NCBI GenBank assembly: GCA_033961575.1
Contig: CM066732.1
Location: 54,465,001-54,529,000 of the forward strand
Direction: 5' to 3'
DNA length: 64,000 bases
Source: Aselliscus stoliczkanus
Lineage: Eukaryota; Chordata; Mammalia; Chiroptera; Hipposideridae
Shown here one piece after another: positions 46,541 to 58,884 of the stretch (position 1 is its first letter; each line of letters begins with the position of its first letter). Below the pieces are notes generated by a model that was given only the letters and a program-made list of their open reading frames with translations, searched no databases and was not told where the DNA came from. The position numbers were made by a program, and so were the translations under genes.

Positions 46541-47084
46541 AAGATGATAGGAGAAGGGGAGAAGACAGGAAAGAGGGCAGAGCAGGCAGAGGGGAGGAGA
46601 AAGAGAAGGTGAGGCTTAGGCTATCTAGACAGGATGGGGGGCACGGAGGACAGCCTAGAGAGTCAGCAAGAGTAGGGGGCGGGTGCTCCTTCCACTGCCA
46701 CCTGCAGGCTCTTCAGCTCTGGTGTTACCAGTGGTTTGCTGAGGACTGGGTCCTGAAATGCCCAACCCGCGATGAGTCATTTCTTCTCTCTCTGGAACAG
46801 CCTTTGCCACCCAAGGCCTGGGCTCTGGAATAGAAAGAGGTCCCATGGGGGAGAGGATCTCCAGCCTTATGGAGCTTGCCCCAGTTTGCCACCAGAACCT
46901 GGCCAAGGGGGAGGCCCTGGAGTTCATTCATTTAATGACTGTTTATTGGGCCCCTTTGGTGTGGGCACTGTGCCAACCTGAGACAGGCAGATACTGAGAG
47001 ACGCCCGTGCGGAACTCACACATCATGGATGTGGGGAGTTGGGAGAGGGACAAGAAGTAAACCGGCAGGGGAAATGATTAAATG

Positions 47085-47625
47085 TCAACTTCGCACAGGA
47101 CCCAGCAATTCCACTCCCAGGTATAGACTCAAGAGAAATGAAACCGTATGTCTGCGCCAAAACTTGTTCCCAAAATGCTTATAGCAGCATTATTCATAAT
47201 AGCAAACTGTGGAAACCTCCCAAAAGTCCACCGATGGACAAATGATAAACAAAATGTGGTGTGTCCAGACAATGGAATATTATTCAACCAGAGAAAGGAA
47301 TGCTACCCGGGCTGTCAGTGGGGGAAGCCAGTCACAAAAGACTGCAGACCGCATATATGTGATTCCATTGACACGATAATCCAGGTCAGGAAAGGCTGCA
47401 GAGACAGGAAAGTAGATGAGTGGTTGCTTAGGGCTGGAAAGGGCGGCTTAGTGGGTAAGAGTTAACAGGTTTCTTTCTGAGGTGATGAAAATGTTTTAAA
47501 GGGACTGGGGTGATGAATGCACATATCTGTGAATATACTAACAGCCGTTGAATGGCTCACTTTAAGTGGGTGAACTGTCTGGTATGTGAATTATATCTCA
47601 ATAAAGGTGTTATTAAAATAAAAAG
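47085..47625 (+). mobile_element. L1 3' end
   Basis: CCCAGCAATTCCACTCCCAG, TATAGCAGCATTATTCATAA, AGACAATGGAATATTATTCA, GGTGATGAAAATGTTTTAAA and GTGAATTATATCTCAATAAA follow the 3' UTR of an old L1 in order, ending in an AATAAA and an A-rich tail. An internal piece is missing. Confidence 0.9.
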
Positions 47626-47629
47626 CAAA

Positions 47630-49785
47630 AGAACTGCCACTATCAGACAAATCCAGAGCCGATGATGTCCTACCAGTCCACTGGCCTGGACTTGTCCAAA
47701 AGCCAACGTCATGGCAGAGAAGAGGTGGGGGTGGGGCTGGGGCTGCTCTGAATTGAAACAAACCAAAGAGCAGGCCTGACAACCAACAAACAGCAGGGAC
47801 TACGGTTGGCTCCTGTTAAAAAAATCTGGGGACAGCTAGGGGACATTTGACATGGCTTAGATGTCACTGGTATTATGGGATAATTCTTCATATGCTTGGA
47901 TGCAAATTCCATTTATTGAGAATGTCATTCTTAGGGTATGCGTATAGAAGTATTTAGGGGTGAAGTGCTGTGATGTGTGCACTTGTACAGGAAAAAGCGT
48001 GCACGTGTGTGTGTGTGTGTGTGTGTAAAGGGTGAGAGAAAGCAAACAGCAAACTTTGGAACAACTGGTGATTCCTGGTGATTCCAGTTAACAGGTGTTC
48101 ATGGTCCTATTCTTTCAATGTTTTGATATATAAAAGGCAGAGAAGAAAATGGCGCTTTGCCTTTGTGCTATTCCTGAAGCCCTTGTGAATCCCTGGGTTT
48201 CCACTCCCTTGAAGGGTGACAGCAGAGTGCAGTTCTGCAGGCCTGAAAGTCTGGGTCTCTGTCCTCCGCCACCAATCCTCCTCCCCATTGCCAAGTTAGC
48301 CTCGCTCCAAACAGCACCGAGTCCAGCCCCTCCCCGCCAAGCCTGGCCTCCCCCGGCACCCTCTCCCTATGATGGTGGTAGCAGATAGACAAGACAGATG
48401 TACGTCTGATCACCTCCCGTAGCACTACGACAGGACACCAGTATTTACAGCATGGGCCTGGGTGCGGTCATGTGATTGGTGTCTCCCTGCCCCACGAGCC
48501 TTCGCACTCCACAAGAGCAGGCCAGCCAGGGTTCCCTGCTCATCGGGCCCTGGGCACCCCGCACAGACAGACATGCAATGTGAGTTTGCACAGAATATTA
48601 AAGACACCGAGTTGGATCAATACAGGGCTGTGGAAATGGAGAAGAAGGGGTCCTTTTTTTGCCCTTTTAGCTGTTGGCATGTAAATGGGACTTCCACGAG
48701 TCTCAGACTTGCCTACTAGGTGGCCAGGTGGCCTTGGACCTCTCTGGCTATGCCTGTTTTCAGAAAAGGAAGTTGTGTCTTCAGCAGGACCCCAACCGCT
48801 GGTTTACAGATCGGTCACATCTGGGTTAGTGAAGCGTGATGGACACGGAGAAACCACCCAGCACCCCACTGCAGGAGGTCCCATCGCCAGCACTGGGCCT
48901 CAGTCTCTTCGGGATTGCCTCAGCCGCAGAGCTGGCCTGCTGGTGGCGTCTGCCATGCCTGAGGGAGGCAGGGACACAAAGTCCTGCCACTCAGCCCAGG
49001 GCCCAGCAGCTCTGGGGCCACATCAGCCCCACAGCGCCAGGCCCTCTGCCCCATCCTGCTTCTACGTCCCCTGGTCCCCAGGCTCACCCCTGAGGCATTC
49101 CCCAACACACGCCTTGCACACCAAACTGCTTCCGGAGACCCCCAACTGCTGCGTGCCCATCGCCCCTATTCCAGGAACAGGCAGAGCAGGCAGCGCAGAC
49201 GACAGTCCTGCTGCTTCGGGCTGCGCACGGCGCTGTCCTAGCTGCTGGGACACGGCCCGCCTTCGCTTGCTGGCTGGCCAGCAGAGCAGCCACGCAGGCC
49301 CGGGGGAGGCGTCCTGCAGTCTCGGGAGAAGGGTCCTCTGGAGGTGCTCCTCGTCACTGTGTGTACTTCGGCGGCGACGTCCTTTCCGCAGAAGTTCACC
49401 TGGCAGAAGAATGGCATGTCACTAACATGGCATGTCACGACGCTCATGACCACGGAGGTGCGGGAGCAGGAAGGAAAAACGAGCCTTCCATGATTAGTGA
49501 CCCAGACGGGGCGCCTGGCCTACAGCGAGCAGGGAACGTGTGTTTTCACATCGCGCTCTCCCAGCCTCCCCTGCCTGGGCTCTCGTCAGCCCCGCGGGCC
49601 CCAGTCCTGTGGGCCTGCGCTGTCAGCCGACCTCACCTGTTTGCCCCAAAATGCTCTCCATTTTGCCCCAACTCTGGCCAAACCACCGTGTTGCCAGCCT
49701 TGGGCCACTGGCCTCGCTGCCTGCAGGCTATGCCCGGTTCCCACCTCCACACGCCCTCAGGAGCTGAGTGATCTATAAGCAAGTA
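47630..49785. other. Unique intergenic sequence with (TG)n
   Basis: No gene. (TG)11 at 48005-48026. An open frame of 246 codons at 48685-49425 has no domain and is GC-driven, so it is not called. Confidence 0.4.
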
Positions 49786-49789
49786 AATC

Positions 49790-50235
49790 ACATCAGTCAC
49801 TCTCCTACTTAAAACCCTTTTAATTCAAGGGTTTCTAATAGCATTAGAGTAAAATTCAAACTCCCTCCACACCCTGCAAGACCCCAGGCAGGCGCCTGGC
49901 CTCTGCCCCACCCGGTCTCACACCCACCCTCCGTGACTGCGTTAACTCACTCGGCCCTCTGGGCCTGGGCACATACTGTTCCCTGTGTCTGGGACACTTT
50001 TGTGCTGAATTTTTGTCATGCTTCAGGTCTTTAAGGCTCAAATGTCCCCTGAGAAAGGCCTTCACAAGCCAGCTTATCTGAAGTGATAAGCCTGTGCGAG
50101 GCTTCTCCTATCATATCGCCCAGATACTTTCTCAAGAGTTCTTACAACTGCTGAGAGTCATCTTATCTTTTTCCTATGGTAGTTCACTCACTCACGTCCT
50201 GACCCCTCTCCCACCCCCGGGACGGGCCTTCCCCT
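49790..50235 (-). mobile_element. L2-like 3' region
   Basis: CTCTCCTACTTAAAACCCTT, AAAATTCAAACTCCCTCCAC, CTGGGCACATACTGTTCCCT and GAAAGGCCTTCACAAGCCAG are the reverse complement of L2 3' sequence in order. Confidence 0.7.
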
Positions 50236-50239
50236 GCCT

Positions 50240-51850
50240 CGGTTCCCTGTGTCCCCGGTGAGGGAATGGTGCTGGGCACACGCCCGTTCAGTGAAGACTA
50301 CAGGACGAATGACTGGACGAAGGCAGCAAGCCGTTGGCCGTCCCTGGCAGGGTGGGAGAGGCTGTGGGATCCCCGTGAAGCCAGACGGGGCGTCTCTGCC
50401 TTCTTCCGTCGCATGTTTACACCATATGGCTGCTCGCACCGGGCTCATCTGCAGATGCTCTAACTTGGAGCTTTCTTGCTTTTGTGTGTTACTAACATAA
50501 AGATGGATGGAACATAGCTTTCCACACATTCTGTGTTTGCTAACTATCTATGTGTATATAAAACAGACGTCGGTGGTACTAGCCAACCCTCTTGTGAAGT
50601 GGGAGGAAAACACCAATTAGAGAGAGGGTGGGAGGTACTGGCTGAGAACAAGGCCAAGACTGGGGGACTGCGCGAGCTTCCTGGGAAGTAGGCTCCATGC
50701 AGGAGGTCGTAGGGGGCACACAGATCTTGGGACCCCATGCCCCCCAGGGTGGAGTCCAGCTCCCTGGCAAGCATGGCACAGAGGGTGCTTCTCTGGGCTT
50801 CTGCTCCTGGGGCCTCAGCGCTGCCTCTGCCCCCCCATGCTCATCAGCCCCAGACACGCTGACAGCTGCCGCCTTCTATCCCAGCCTCCGAGTCTGGCCC
50901 TGAGCTCTCCTCGGCCCGCCCCACCTCTGACCCGCCTGCTGAACCCTCCGGCCTTTATTCCCGAATCTCCCCTCCAGTGTCTGAATACTGAGTGTCTCCC
51001 TGTGCCCCTGTGCAGATTCCTTCTGAAGGAAGAAGGGCCCCCAACAACTAAACAAACATCAATTACAAAATGTCTCCAGCACTCGGCAGCATAAAAATAT
51101 GGGGCTTAATTAAAAGGGGAGAACTAAGCATTTATTCCGCCATATGAACTGTATTTCAGGGCAACCAAATAGCTCTAATTGATATGGAAAATTTCTTTAC
51201 AGAAGACTCCAGCCAATAAATTCCGAACAGTGGTATACCCAGGGAGGCGGGGGGCAGGGGCACTCTGCCCAGTGAGAGCTGTGTTCCATCGCTGACACTG
51301 TTTGGAACGGCAAGGGCATGGTAATGGGGAAAGCTGAGGCCTTTTAGTCCATTTTATTATTATGTTTAAGTTATTTTCAGACAGCACCCCCCCCATTGCC
51401 GGCTTCAGGCAGTCCACACACCGCCCCCCCCCCAGCCCCCTTGGTATGCCTCTAACTGGGAAGAAATGAAGAAAACAAAAAAATCACCATTTTGCAAAAC
51501 CTAATCAGAAATCTCATTCAGGAAACAATTATCAATGGATGAAACTATTAGGTGAGGGACGAGGGACGGACGGGGCTGTCACCGCCTGAGCCTGCTGGCC
51601 CAGCTGAGCATCACGAGAGGAGTCAGCCAGGCCCCATGGGCATATGGAGGTGACGACATGAAGCACACAGCCTCATGTCCGGACATGAGCTAATCACCTC
51701 TGCGACCTGCTCCTGTCTGCAGGGAGCACGGGAGACGGGAACGGGGTGAGTGACTTCGTGGAGAAGCACACGGACAATTCTGGAAATGACCGCGGACGCT
51801 GGCTGCTGCAGCAACAGTGGAAAAGCCGGGGCTGCCCAAGAGGGAAAAGC
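50240..51850. other. Unique intergenic sequence
   Basis: No gene. 51040-51230 is AT-rich with CTTAATTAAAAG and TCTAATTGATATGG and no repeat similarity. Confidence 0.35.
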
Positions 51851-51854
51851 GCAA

Positions 51855-51962
51855 GGGCCGGCCGAGGGGTGCGGTGGTTAAGCGCTGGCCTGGGACGCCA
51901 GCGACCCCGGTTCGGTCCCACATAGGAGGGCCAGTGACACTGCCCTCAAAAACAAAACAAAA
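51855..51962 (+). mobile_element. Short tRNA-derived SINE
   Basis: Plus strand: AGGGCCGGCCGAGGGGTGCG, GTGGTTAAGCGCTGGCCTGG, B box GGTTCGGTCCC, AGTGACACTGCCCTC and an A-rich tail. Flanked by GAAAAGCGCAAGG and GAAAAGAGCAAAGG, a diverged target-site duplication. Confidence 0.9.
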
Positions 51963-51969
51963 AAAGAAT

Positions 51970-52375
51970 GAAAAGAGCAAAGGACACAGCAATCAACCCT
52001 ATTTAGATGACGATCCTATTTGAAAGGCATATTCAAGGCAACTGGGAAATTTGATTTTAGACTGAGTATTAAATGATACCAAGAACTGTCTGTTTTGTTA
52101 GGCATGTTACTGGCATCATCGGTAGGTAAGAAAACGTCCATACTTTTCAGAGATGCATACTCGAGTATGTAAAAGTGAAATGACATTATATTTGGAATTC
52201 GCCTTAAAATACCTCAGCAAGGTGGGGGGAAAGCAGTGGGCTCGATAAAGCAAATGTGACAAAAACCTTAATTGTTAAATCTGTAGGCTATGTGAGGGTT
52301 CATTGTACTACCATCTTTCTGCGTGTGTGCATGTTGGAAATTTTTATAATGAAAAATACAGAAACAAAACAGAGA
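51970..52375 (+). mobile_element. L1 3' end
   Basis: TTAGACTGAGTATTAAATGA, AGAGATGCATACTCGAGTAT, TATGTGAGGGTTCATTGTAC and GGAAATTTTTATAATGAAAA follow an old L1 3' UTR. The SINE at 51855 lies at its 5' border. Confidence 0.75.
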
Positions 52376-52379
52376 AAAT

Positions 52380-53585
52380 TGGTGAGAGGCAGGAAAGAGA
52401 AGAATAGTCCTGAGGTGGAGACAAGGTAATTTAGATAGTGTGGCATGTCTGAGAAAGGGACGGGGCCCCCAGGCTGGAGCAGAGGGAGACGTGGGAGAGG
52501 GGTCGGGTGTGAGTGACAGCAGGTTACTCTGCAACCCTGGGACGTGGTCAAATGGTTTTAAAGAGGGGCAGGTTTGATTGGATTTACAAAAGTAAATGTC
52601 TTTTAGAAAAAAGATGTGGCTCTAGTTGTCATGGGACAAAGGCAGTTCAGTGGGGAAGAGGCAGTGTAGCCATCCAGGCAGTAGACAGTGACCCCCTCCA
52701 GGACCCGGCAGTGAAGGGCAGAGGTAGTCAGGCTGGAAACACTTGGGGGACAGAAAGCCACTGGGGCTTGCTGACGCCTGCAATGCAGAGTAAAGGGGAA
52801 TAGCAGGCTTGGGGCCCGAGCGACTGAGCGAGCGGTGGAACCAGGTGGAGAACCAGGTGGAGAAGCAGGTGGGATGGGTGAGGGGGCCCCTGAGTTCACC
52901 TTTGGCATCTTACACTGGGAGGCCCAGGAGCTGCCAAGTGAGCAGGCAGAGGGGTGGGCTGGAGATGTAAGACCCCCGGGGAGGGAGCCTTTGGAGAATC
53001 ACGCCCCTCCACGCTCACCTGGAGGAGGAGGTGGGCCCTGAGGAGGCCCAGGGAAGGAGGCAGAGCCCAGGGGCGTTCTAGGAAAGCAGGGCGGCCGAGT
53101 GCCCAGCACCCCTGAGAGCCGTGAAATGCTGAAAGATGCCCTTTGGGTGAAACGGAGGGCATTGGTGGCCTTGACAGTGTGACACCCCTTCCTGCGCCTC
53201 CCGCTCCCTGGGCTGGAGCTGGACCCCGCCCGCAGGCACTTCTCTTGCTGTTTTGTGATGACCCACAGGTGTGCTGCTTTTCTCCTCGATTAGGGCCGAG
53301 CACGCTGGGGGCAGGCTGCCTGGTTCAGCCTTTATGCCCCAAACAGAATTCATCCCTGTGGCCAGCCAGTGGACACTTGAGGCAGCTGCTGGGCCCAGTA
53401 AAACGGCCCAGGTGCCAATTCCTCTGTTCATCCCTTTTCTTACTCTGACCAGTTTCATATATTAATTTAAATAGCAGGTCATGCAGTGAGTCATTCCCTT
53501 TCAGTTCTCTGTCACATACTCTGCTTCATCAAGGGGAAAGTCTCCGCAGTTGAGATGGCTTTGACACCCCTGTAATGTTTGCTCT
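52380..53585. other. Unique intergenic sequence, partly L2-like
   Basis: No gene. 52540-52760 (GGACAAAGGCAGTTCAGTGG) faintly resembles an L2-type region. Short GGTGGAGAACCA repeats at 52840-52870. Confidence 0.35.
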
Positions 53586-53589
53586 CCTC

Positions 53590-53885
53590 CTTTTTCAAAA
53601 AACTGTGGCAAAATACATATAATATACAATTTGCAGCCTTAACCATGTTAAGTATCCAGTTCAGTGGCATTTAATACATTCACATTGTTGTGCAACCGTC
53701 ATCACCATCCATCTACTGAACCCTTTCATCTGGCCAGACTGAAACCCTGTCCCCTTAAACACTAACTCCCCATCCCCCAGGCCCAGCCCTGATGACCACC
53801 CTTCCACTTCCTGTCTATGAATCTGACTACCCTAGGCACTTCATCAAAGCGGAATCACACAGTTACCCCGTTTTGAACAGAGAGC
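53590..53885 (-). mobile_element. L1 fragment
   Basis: GTGGCAAAATACATATAATA, AGTTCAGTGGCATTTAATAC, CATTCACATTGTTGTGCAAC and ATGAATCTGACTACCCTAGG are the well-known antisense words of an L1 3' region. Confidence 0.8.
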
Positions 53886-53889
53886 AACG

Positions 53890-56810
53890 GCCAGCCCCCC
53901 ATTGTCGCCTATGTAGTCATGAACACTTTGATGCCTCCCTTGTGGCTCTTTGTGGCTGTGATGCTGGTTTTCCATTTGGGGGAGAGTTAGTAGGTTTTCC
54001 TCTTCAAACAGAGCGAAGTGGGAAATATTATTCGTAGTGAAAGGCGGAGAAGAGGGGGTGCGAGGCGGGGAAGCCCCAGCCTTGCACTTGGAGGCTCCTT
54101 GCTGAGCCCTCAGTGTCCCTGATACCAGCCCCACGCGGGCCTCAGCAAAAGAGTGTGCCCCCAATCCATGCCCCTGCCTCCTCAGCTTCCCGTCACCATC
54201 TGGAAAGCCCTTTCTGTACCTCTCACCTTTGCCCCCATCCATTCATCCGCCCACCTATTTGTTCAGCAAACCTGGCTGTGCTGGGCCCTAGGAAATGCTC
54301 AGGCCTCCAGGCCAGGTCTCTCCCAGTCTATCCCTTCCTCAGGGCCTTCTTCCTTCTTTCCTGGTTTCCTTAATCCCGACCCTCCGTCCCCTAAGACACC
54401 ATGCTGCAAACTCTGGGTCGGGTCTACATTCCAGGTAGGGTCTCGGTGTCAGACAACCGCAGTGGCCAGGCTGGTACTAAAGGAGCGGAGCTGCCCCCGC
54501 CCCGAGGCACGCCAGCCGCACAGAGGTGGGCCCCGCTTTGCCAAATCATCCTGTTGCTCAGAGTCGGAAACCCTCACGGACACAGGAGCTCAGGTTTTTG
54601 CTAATGTTCTGCAGGCCCCTGGCCTGTGTGTGACCTCTGTCCAGTCATGTTTGGAGTGAGCCCTGTTCAGTGTCCACTTGCCCCCAGAGGGTGTGAGGTG
54701 TCCTGGGGAGCTCCTAGAGGGCAGGCAGGGTTAGGTCAGTCCGTCCCGGGCCCCCTCGCGTTTGGCTGGGGCAGGCCCCCAGGGGCCCCTGAGGCGGCCA
54801 GGCTGACCAACGCCTGCCTATGTGACTGACACAAGCGAGGGGTGAGGGATGCTGCTGGGAGTCAGGGGTCCTGGGGGGGCTAGGCCGGTGACTGGCCTGC
54901 ACCCCCGAACCGTGCCGGTGTGGGCAGGCTGACTTCTCGGAGACGGGCCTGCAGGGTCTGGAGGGCCACTGGGACACTCTCGGGGGGTCACAAGGGACCA
55001 AGTTAGACAGCTCCTCATCCTTTCATTCACACGCTACCCGGCTCCAAGTTATGAGAGACCCAACCCCAACAGGCTAAACGAATGCATGAAAAGAGAGTCG
55101 GCTCCAGCATCCAGAAAGTCCCTAGTAATCTGGTCTTGAGCTTGATTGGATCCAGGAACTCCACGAATCAGAAGGCTGCTTCCCGTCACCTTTGGCTCTG
55201 CTCTCCTGAGCAGGGACTTCCCTCCAAGGAAGGTCACTCCGAGTGGCAAGATGGCCTCCTGGTCCCAGGCCCACTTCCTGGCAGCTTAGCAACACCAGAG
55301 GGTTTTCGTTGGCTCAGCTTGGGTCATGTGCCTATCCCTGAACCAATCACATGGTCAGGAATGTGGTGCTCTGATTGGCCAGAACCCCACCCCATCAAAG
55401 TGCAGAGGGTGGTGCTTCAAGGAAAATGTGAGTCCCTGACCAGAAGGCACATACCAAGGCCTTCTCTTTCCAAGCCACCCCACCCTCTATGCCTTGCAGC
55501 TGTGCCTGTCTTCAGAGAACCCAAAGTGAGGAGATTTAAGTGAAAGCTGGGGATATGGTGGTCAGACAGATCAGTGCCCTCTTGTGTCTTAGTCCATGCT
55601 GTGGGGGTAGCCTATTGCTGCATAACTGCCCCCGAGCCTGGTCACACACTACCACTCCCTGAAGTGCCTTCAAATTAGTTTCTGTTCCTGGCAACCCTGG
55701 GTTTAGCATAGAATCCATAAATGTCAGCTCACGGCTTGATCATACACTAAGTTTAAAGGTCAAGTTTAATTTTCACTGGAGTGTTTTAACTGATCACAGC
55801 CTCTGTCTAAAGAAGTATTGACGGGACTTACGCTTGTGTTAGGGGGATTAGGCCAAGGAGGGATCACCCATTGGTTAGCCAGTCTCCCCATCTTGGAGTC
55901 CACAGCAGTGTAAGCTTGATCTGAATGGTAATGAAGACTCGGGGAGCATAGATTGGGGCTCTTGACTCCTGCTGACCTGGCAGGCCTGTGCGCCCAGGAG
56001 CCAAGCCTCTGGGGCCTTCCCATCTCGGGGGATCCTGCTCACATTGCCTGGTCCTCACCCCACAGCTCACACTAGTACAGCCAGTTTGCTCCCTCTTCTT
56101 CTGATATTGCAGTCTAGCCTCACAAGACCCCCTCCTTTGGCTCAGCCAGGCAGCTACAGTTGTCCACACCTTCCCTGATCAACCCTCTCTGGCAGCAGTG
56201 CTCTTTAACATTCTGTTAGGTGCCTTTAAGGAGCTGGTAAAAATTATGCACCAGCTGCCAAGGAAAATGCACACAATGGGCTGGCACTGTCTGCAGGAAA
56301 AATTACCTGAGCCCTGAAGGCTGTCTGGGGGCCCCAGGTTAAGGGATGCTATTTGGGAAGGACTTTCCACTGGCAACTCCCAGGTGTTCACTTCTCCTTA
56401 ATCCTGGTATCCTGGCTCCTGTCCTAATTGGTCCTGCACCCAAATTTCTTTATGGATAATTGTGAATCATAGCGAGTACTTACTACACGCTAGATATGGT
56501 TGCAAATGCATTATGGGCATGAATACAGGAACCCTGGAGGTTGGGATCATTTGAATCACCCCATTTGACAGATGAGGAAATTGAGGCACCAAGAAGTGGT
56601 TAAGGAACGTTCCCAAAGGTGCTGCCCTCGCCACACAGCAGCTGGTTTACCACCTCTAGTCCCATCCACAGTCTCCCTCAAGGCTGAGCCCATGCGTGGA
56701 CACTCTGAAGCTGTTGCAAGCACAGCATGAAATGAACCCAAACAGCCAGAGGTGAGCAGCCCCGGACGAGTGGCCATCAGTAACTTCAGAAGCCTCCAAG
56801 CCTTTGTGCG
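53890..56810. other. Intergenic sequence with a MIR fragment
   Basis: No gene. 56460-56615 (TACTTACTACACGCTAGATA, GACAGATGAGGAAATTGAGG) is MIR-like. 55280-55440 has CCAATCAC/GATTGGCC words seen in an old repeat I cannot name. Confidence 0.4.
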
Positions 56811-56814
56811 GGCT

Positions 56815-57185
56815 GTTTCTGCTGCATCGGACATATCTTTGCTATGGCCTCTGCCAAATTCGTTCATCCTTCTCGCCTAGATGCCACTTCCTCCACGTAC
56901 CCTTCTTCGCATCCAAGAGGAGGTTGGAAGCCCACCATACTCCACGTGAAGTCATATCCCCCAGATTTTCCTGTCTCAGCCCTTATCACTCCCTTCTAGG
57001 GTTTCTGCTGCATCGGACATATCTTTGCTATGGCCTCTGCCAAATTCGTTCATCCTTCTCGCCTAGATGCCACTTCCTCCACGTACCCTTCTTCGCATCC
57101 AAGAGGAGGTTGGAAGCCCACCATACTCCACGTGAAGTCATATCCCCCAGATTTTCCTGTCTCAGCCCTTATCCTCCCTTCTAGG
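56815..57185 (+). repeat. Recent tandem duplication, 186-bp unit x2
   Basis: Copy 1 at 56815-57000 and copy 2 at 57001-57185 are identical by eye except for one missing base (TATCACTCCC against TATCCTCCC). The unit runs from GTTTCTGCTGCATCGGACAT to CTCCCTTCTAGG and has an L2-antisense character. Confidence 0.97.
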
Positions 57186-58029
57186 CTGGAAGCTCCCAAG
57201 TAGGCAGGGGTCATTCAAGTCTTGCTTTATTTTTTTGAAAAAAAAAAAATTTAAATTGTTCACTAAAGTGTAACATACACTCAGTAAAGTACACAGATCA
57301 TCAGGGTATACCTCGAGCCTACCTAAGCCAGCCTGAGCAAGTCACCTCAGCAGCCTTGACCTCAGACCCCTGAAAGCTGATCCATCTGCCAGCAGGGGCT
57401 TTGTGGAGGTGACACAACTTACACTCTTCCATGAGACCCAGGCTCTAACCTCAAGAAGACAATCATGAGGGAGTGGGGGTGGGGAGCGAAACTGAGACTG
57501 TAGACCAGGAAAGGCCTCGGAGTGTTTAGGAGCCCCTCTGCTACAGGCTTCTAGAAGCTGAGAACAGAAGGTACTTCCAAGTTACATGATTCTACATCTG
57601 CCTCTCTCAGTAGCCGGCAAACTTTACCAAGTTTAGGTCCATGTATGTTTTTCAGGCATGCATTCACAAATAGGATTTAAGTGTCTCCTTTCCTGCAGGC
57701 AACGAGACAGACAAGGTAGGGAGAGGGACAGCAAACAAACCCACGCAAGGAACACATAGTGGCAAGTGCTATGGAGGGCCCGCGGCAGAGCAATGAGGCG
57801 GAGAGGAGCTGCCGGTGAGAGGGGGGCTCCGGGTCAGAGGGTCCCTGGTGACCGGGAAGTTCTCAGGGAGGAGGAGCAGCGCAAGGGGCCAGAGCAGCTG
57901 AAAACAAGCTCGGAGGCCCTGCCGTGAGAGAGGCCGGGGGTGGCCTGAGCTGAGAGGGGCCCCGGAGGCCCAGGCAGGGGCTGTGGGTTTGATCCTCGCG
58001 CTGATGGAAGCACTCGGAAGGCTCTCGGC
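57186..58029. other. Flank upstream of the CCNE1 CpG island
   Basis: A-rich tract at 57236-57250, an L1-like bit at 57255-57310, then L2-like sequence (about 57690-58000). No gene. Confidence 0.4.
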
Positions 58030-58550
58030 TAAGAGGGCCCCGTGGGATCCCCGCGTGACAGATGCAGTGTGCGGGGCGGGGGCACGCGTGGAAGGGGCTC
58101 GACTCTGTCCAATGGATGGATGCACGGAAAGACGGCGCGACGTGCGCCCGAGGGTCACAGCTGTTCCACAGCGGGCCCCGGGCCCAGAGGACGGCGGGAG
58201 GCCCCGGTTCCAGGCCCGCGACCGGGCGCTGCGACCTTGGGCACATCCCCGCGCGTCCCCGGGGCGGAGAGGACGTGCACGGAGGGGCGGCGCGCGCGCA
58301 CGCGGCGGGACGAACGGCGGGTCCTCGGGCCCGGGCCCCGTCCCCAGCTCGGCCGCCGCCCGCACTCCCGCCGCCTGCCGTGTTTACACTCGCCCGGCGC
58401 CCGCCACGCGGCTTGCCGCCGCTCCCGGGCAGCTCGGCCACGCCCCGGGGCCACGCTCCGCCCTGCGCGCGCCAGCCCCGCCCCGCGTCCGCCCGGCGCG
58501 GCCCCGCCCTCTGCCGCGCGCGCCGGCCGGCCTCCCGCGTCCCGCCCCGC

Positions 58551-58700
58551 GCAGGCCCTGTCACTTGGCCCCGCCCCGCCGGCGCGCAGGCCCTGTCAGC
58601 TGGCCCCGCCCCCGGCCCCGCCCCGCCGGCGCGCAGGCCCTGTCAGTTGGCCCCGCCCCGCCGGCGCGCAGGCCGTCGGTTGGCCCCGCCCCCGTCCCCG
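58551..58700 (+). repeat. Tandem GC-box repeat in CCNE1 promoter
   Basis: Units starting GCAGGCCCTGTCA at 58551, 58586 and 58633 and a degenerate one at 58668; spacing 35, 47 and 35 bases. Each holds TTGGCCCCGCCCCGCCGGCG or a close variant, so one or two GC boxes per unit. Confidence 0.9.
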
Positions 58701-58864
58701 CCCCCCGCGCGCTGGCCCCGCCCCCGCGCCCGGGCGCCTCCGCAGGCCGGCTGCGCGGCGGGCGGGGCTGAGGGCGGCGCGGGGCGGGCCCGGAGCCGGC
58801 GGGGCGGGGCGCGGCGTGGCGGGAGGGCGCGAGGGCGGGCCGGGGGCCGGTTCCGCGCGCCGAG

Positions 58865-58881
58865 ATTTTTAAATGTCCCGC
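58865..58881 (+). promoter_or_regulatory. CCNE1: AT-rich plus TCCCGC module, cyclin E repressor-type element
   Basis: ATTTTTAAATG followed directly by TCCCGC. In human CCNE1 an AT-rich stretch joined to a variant E2F site at the start site forms a bipartite repressor module (CERM) that restricts expression to late G1. The wording here is near identical to the human site as I remember it. A further E2F-like TTCCCGCC lies at 58971. Confidence 0.65.
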
Positions 58882-58884
58882 TCT

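Noticed and set aside
48685..49425. 246-codon open frame
   Set aside because: GC-rich, low-complexity composition with no domain and no supporting neighbours.
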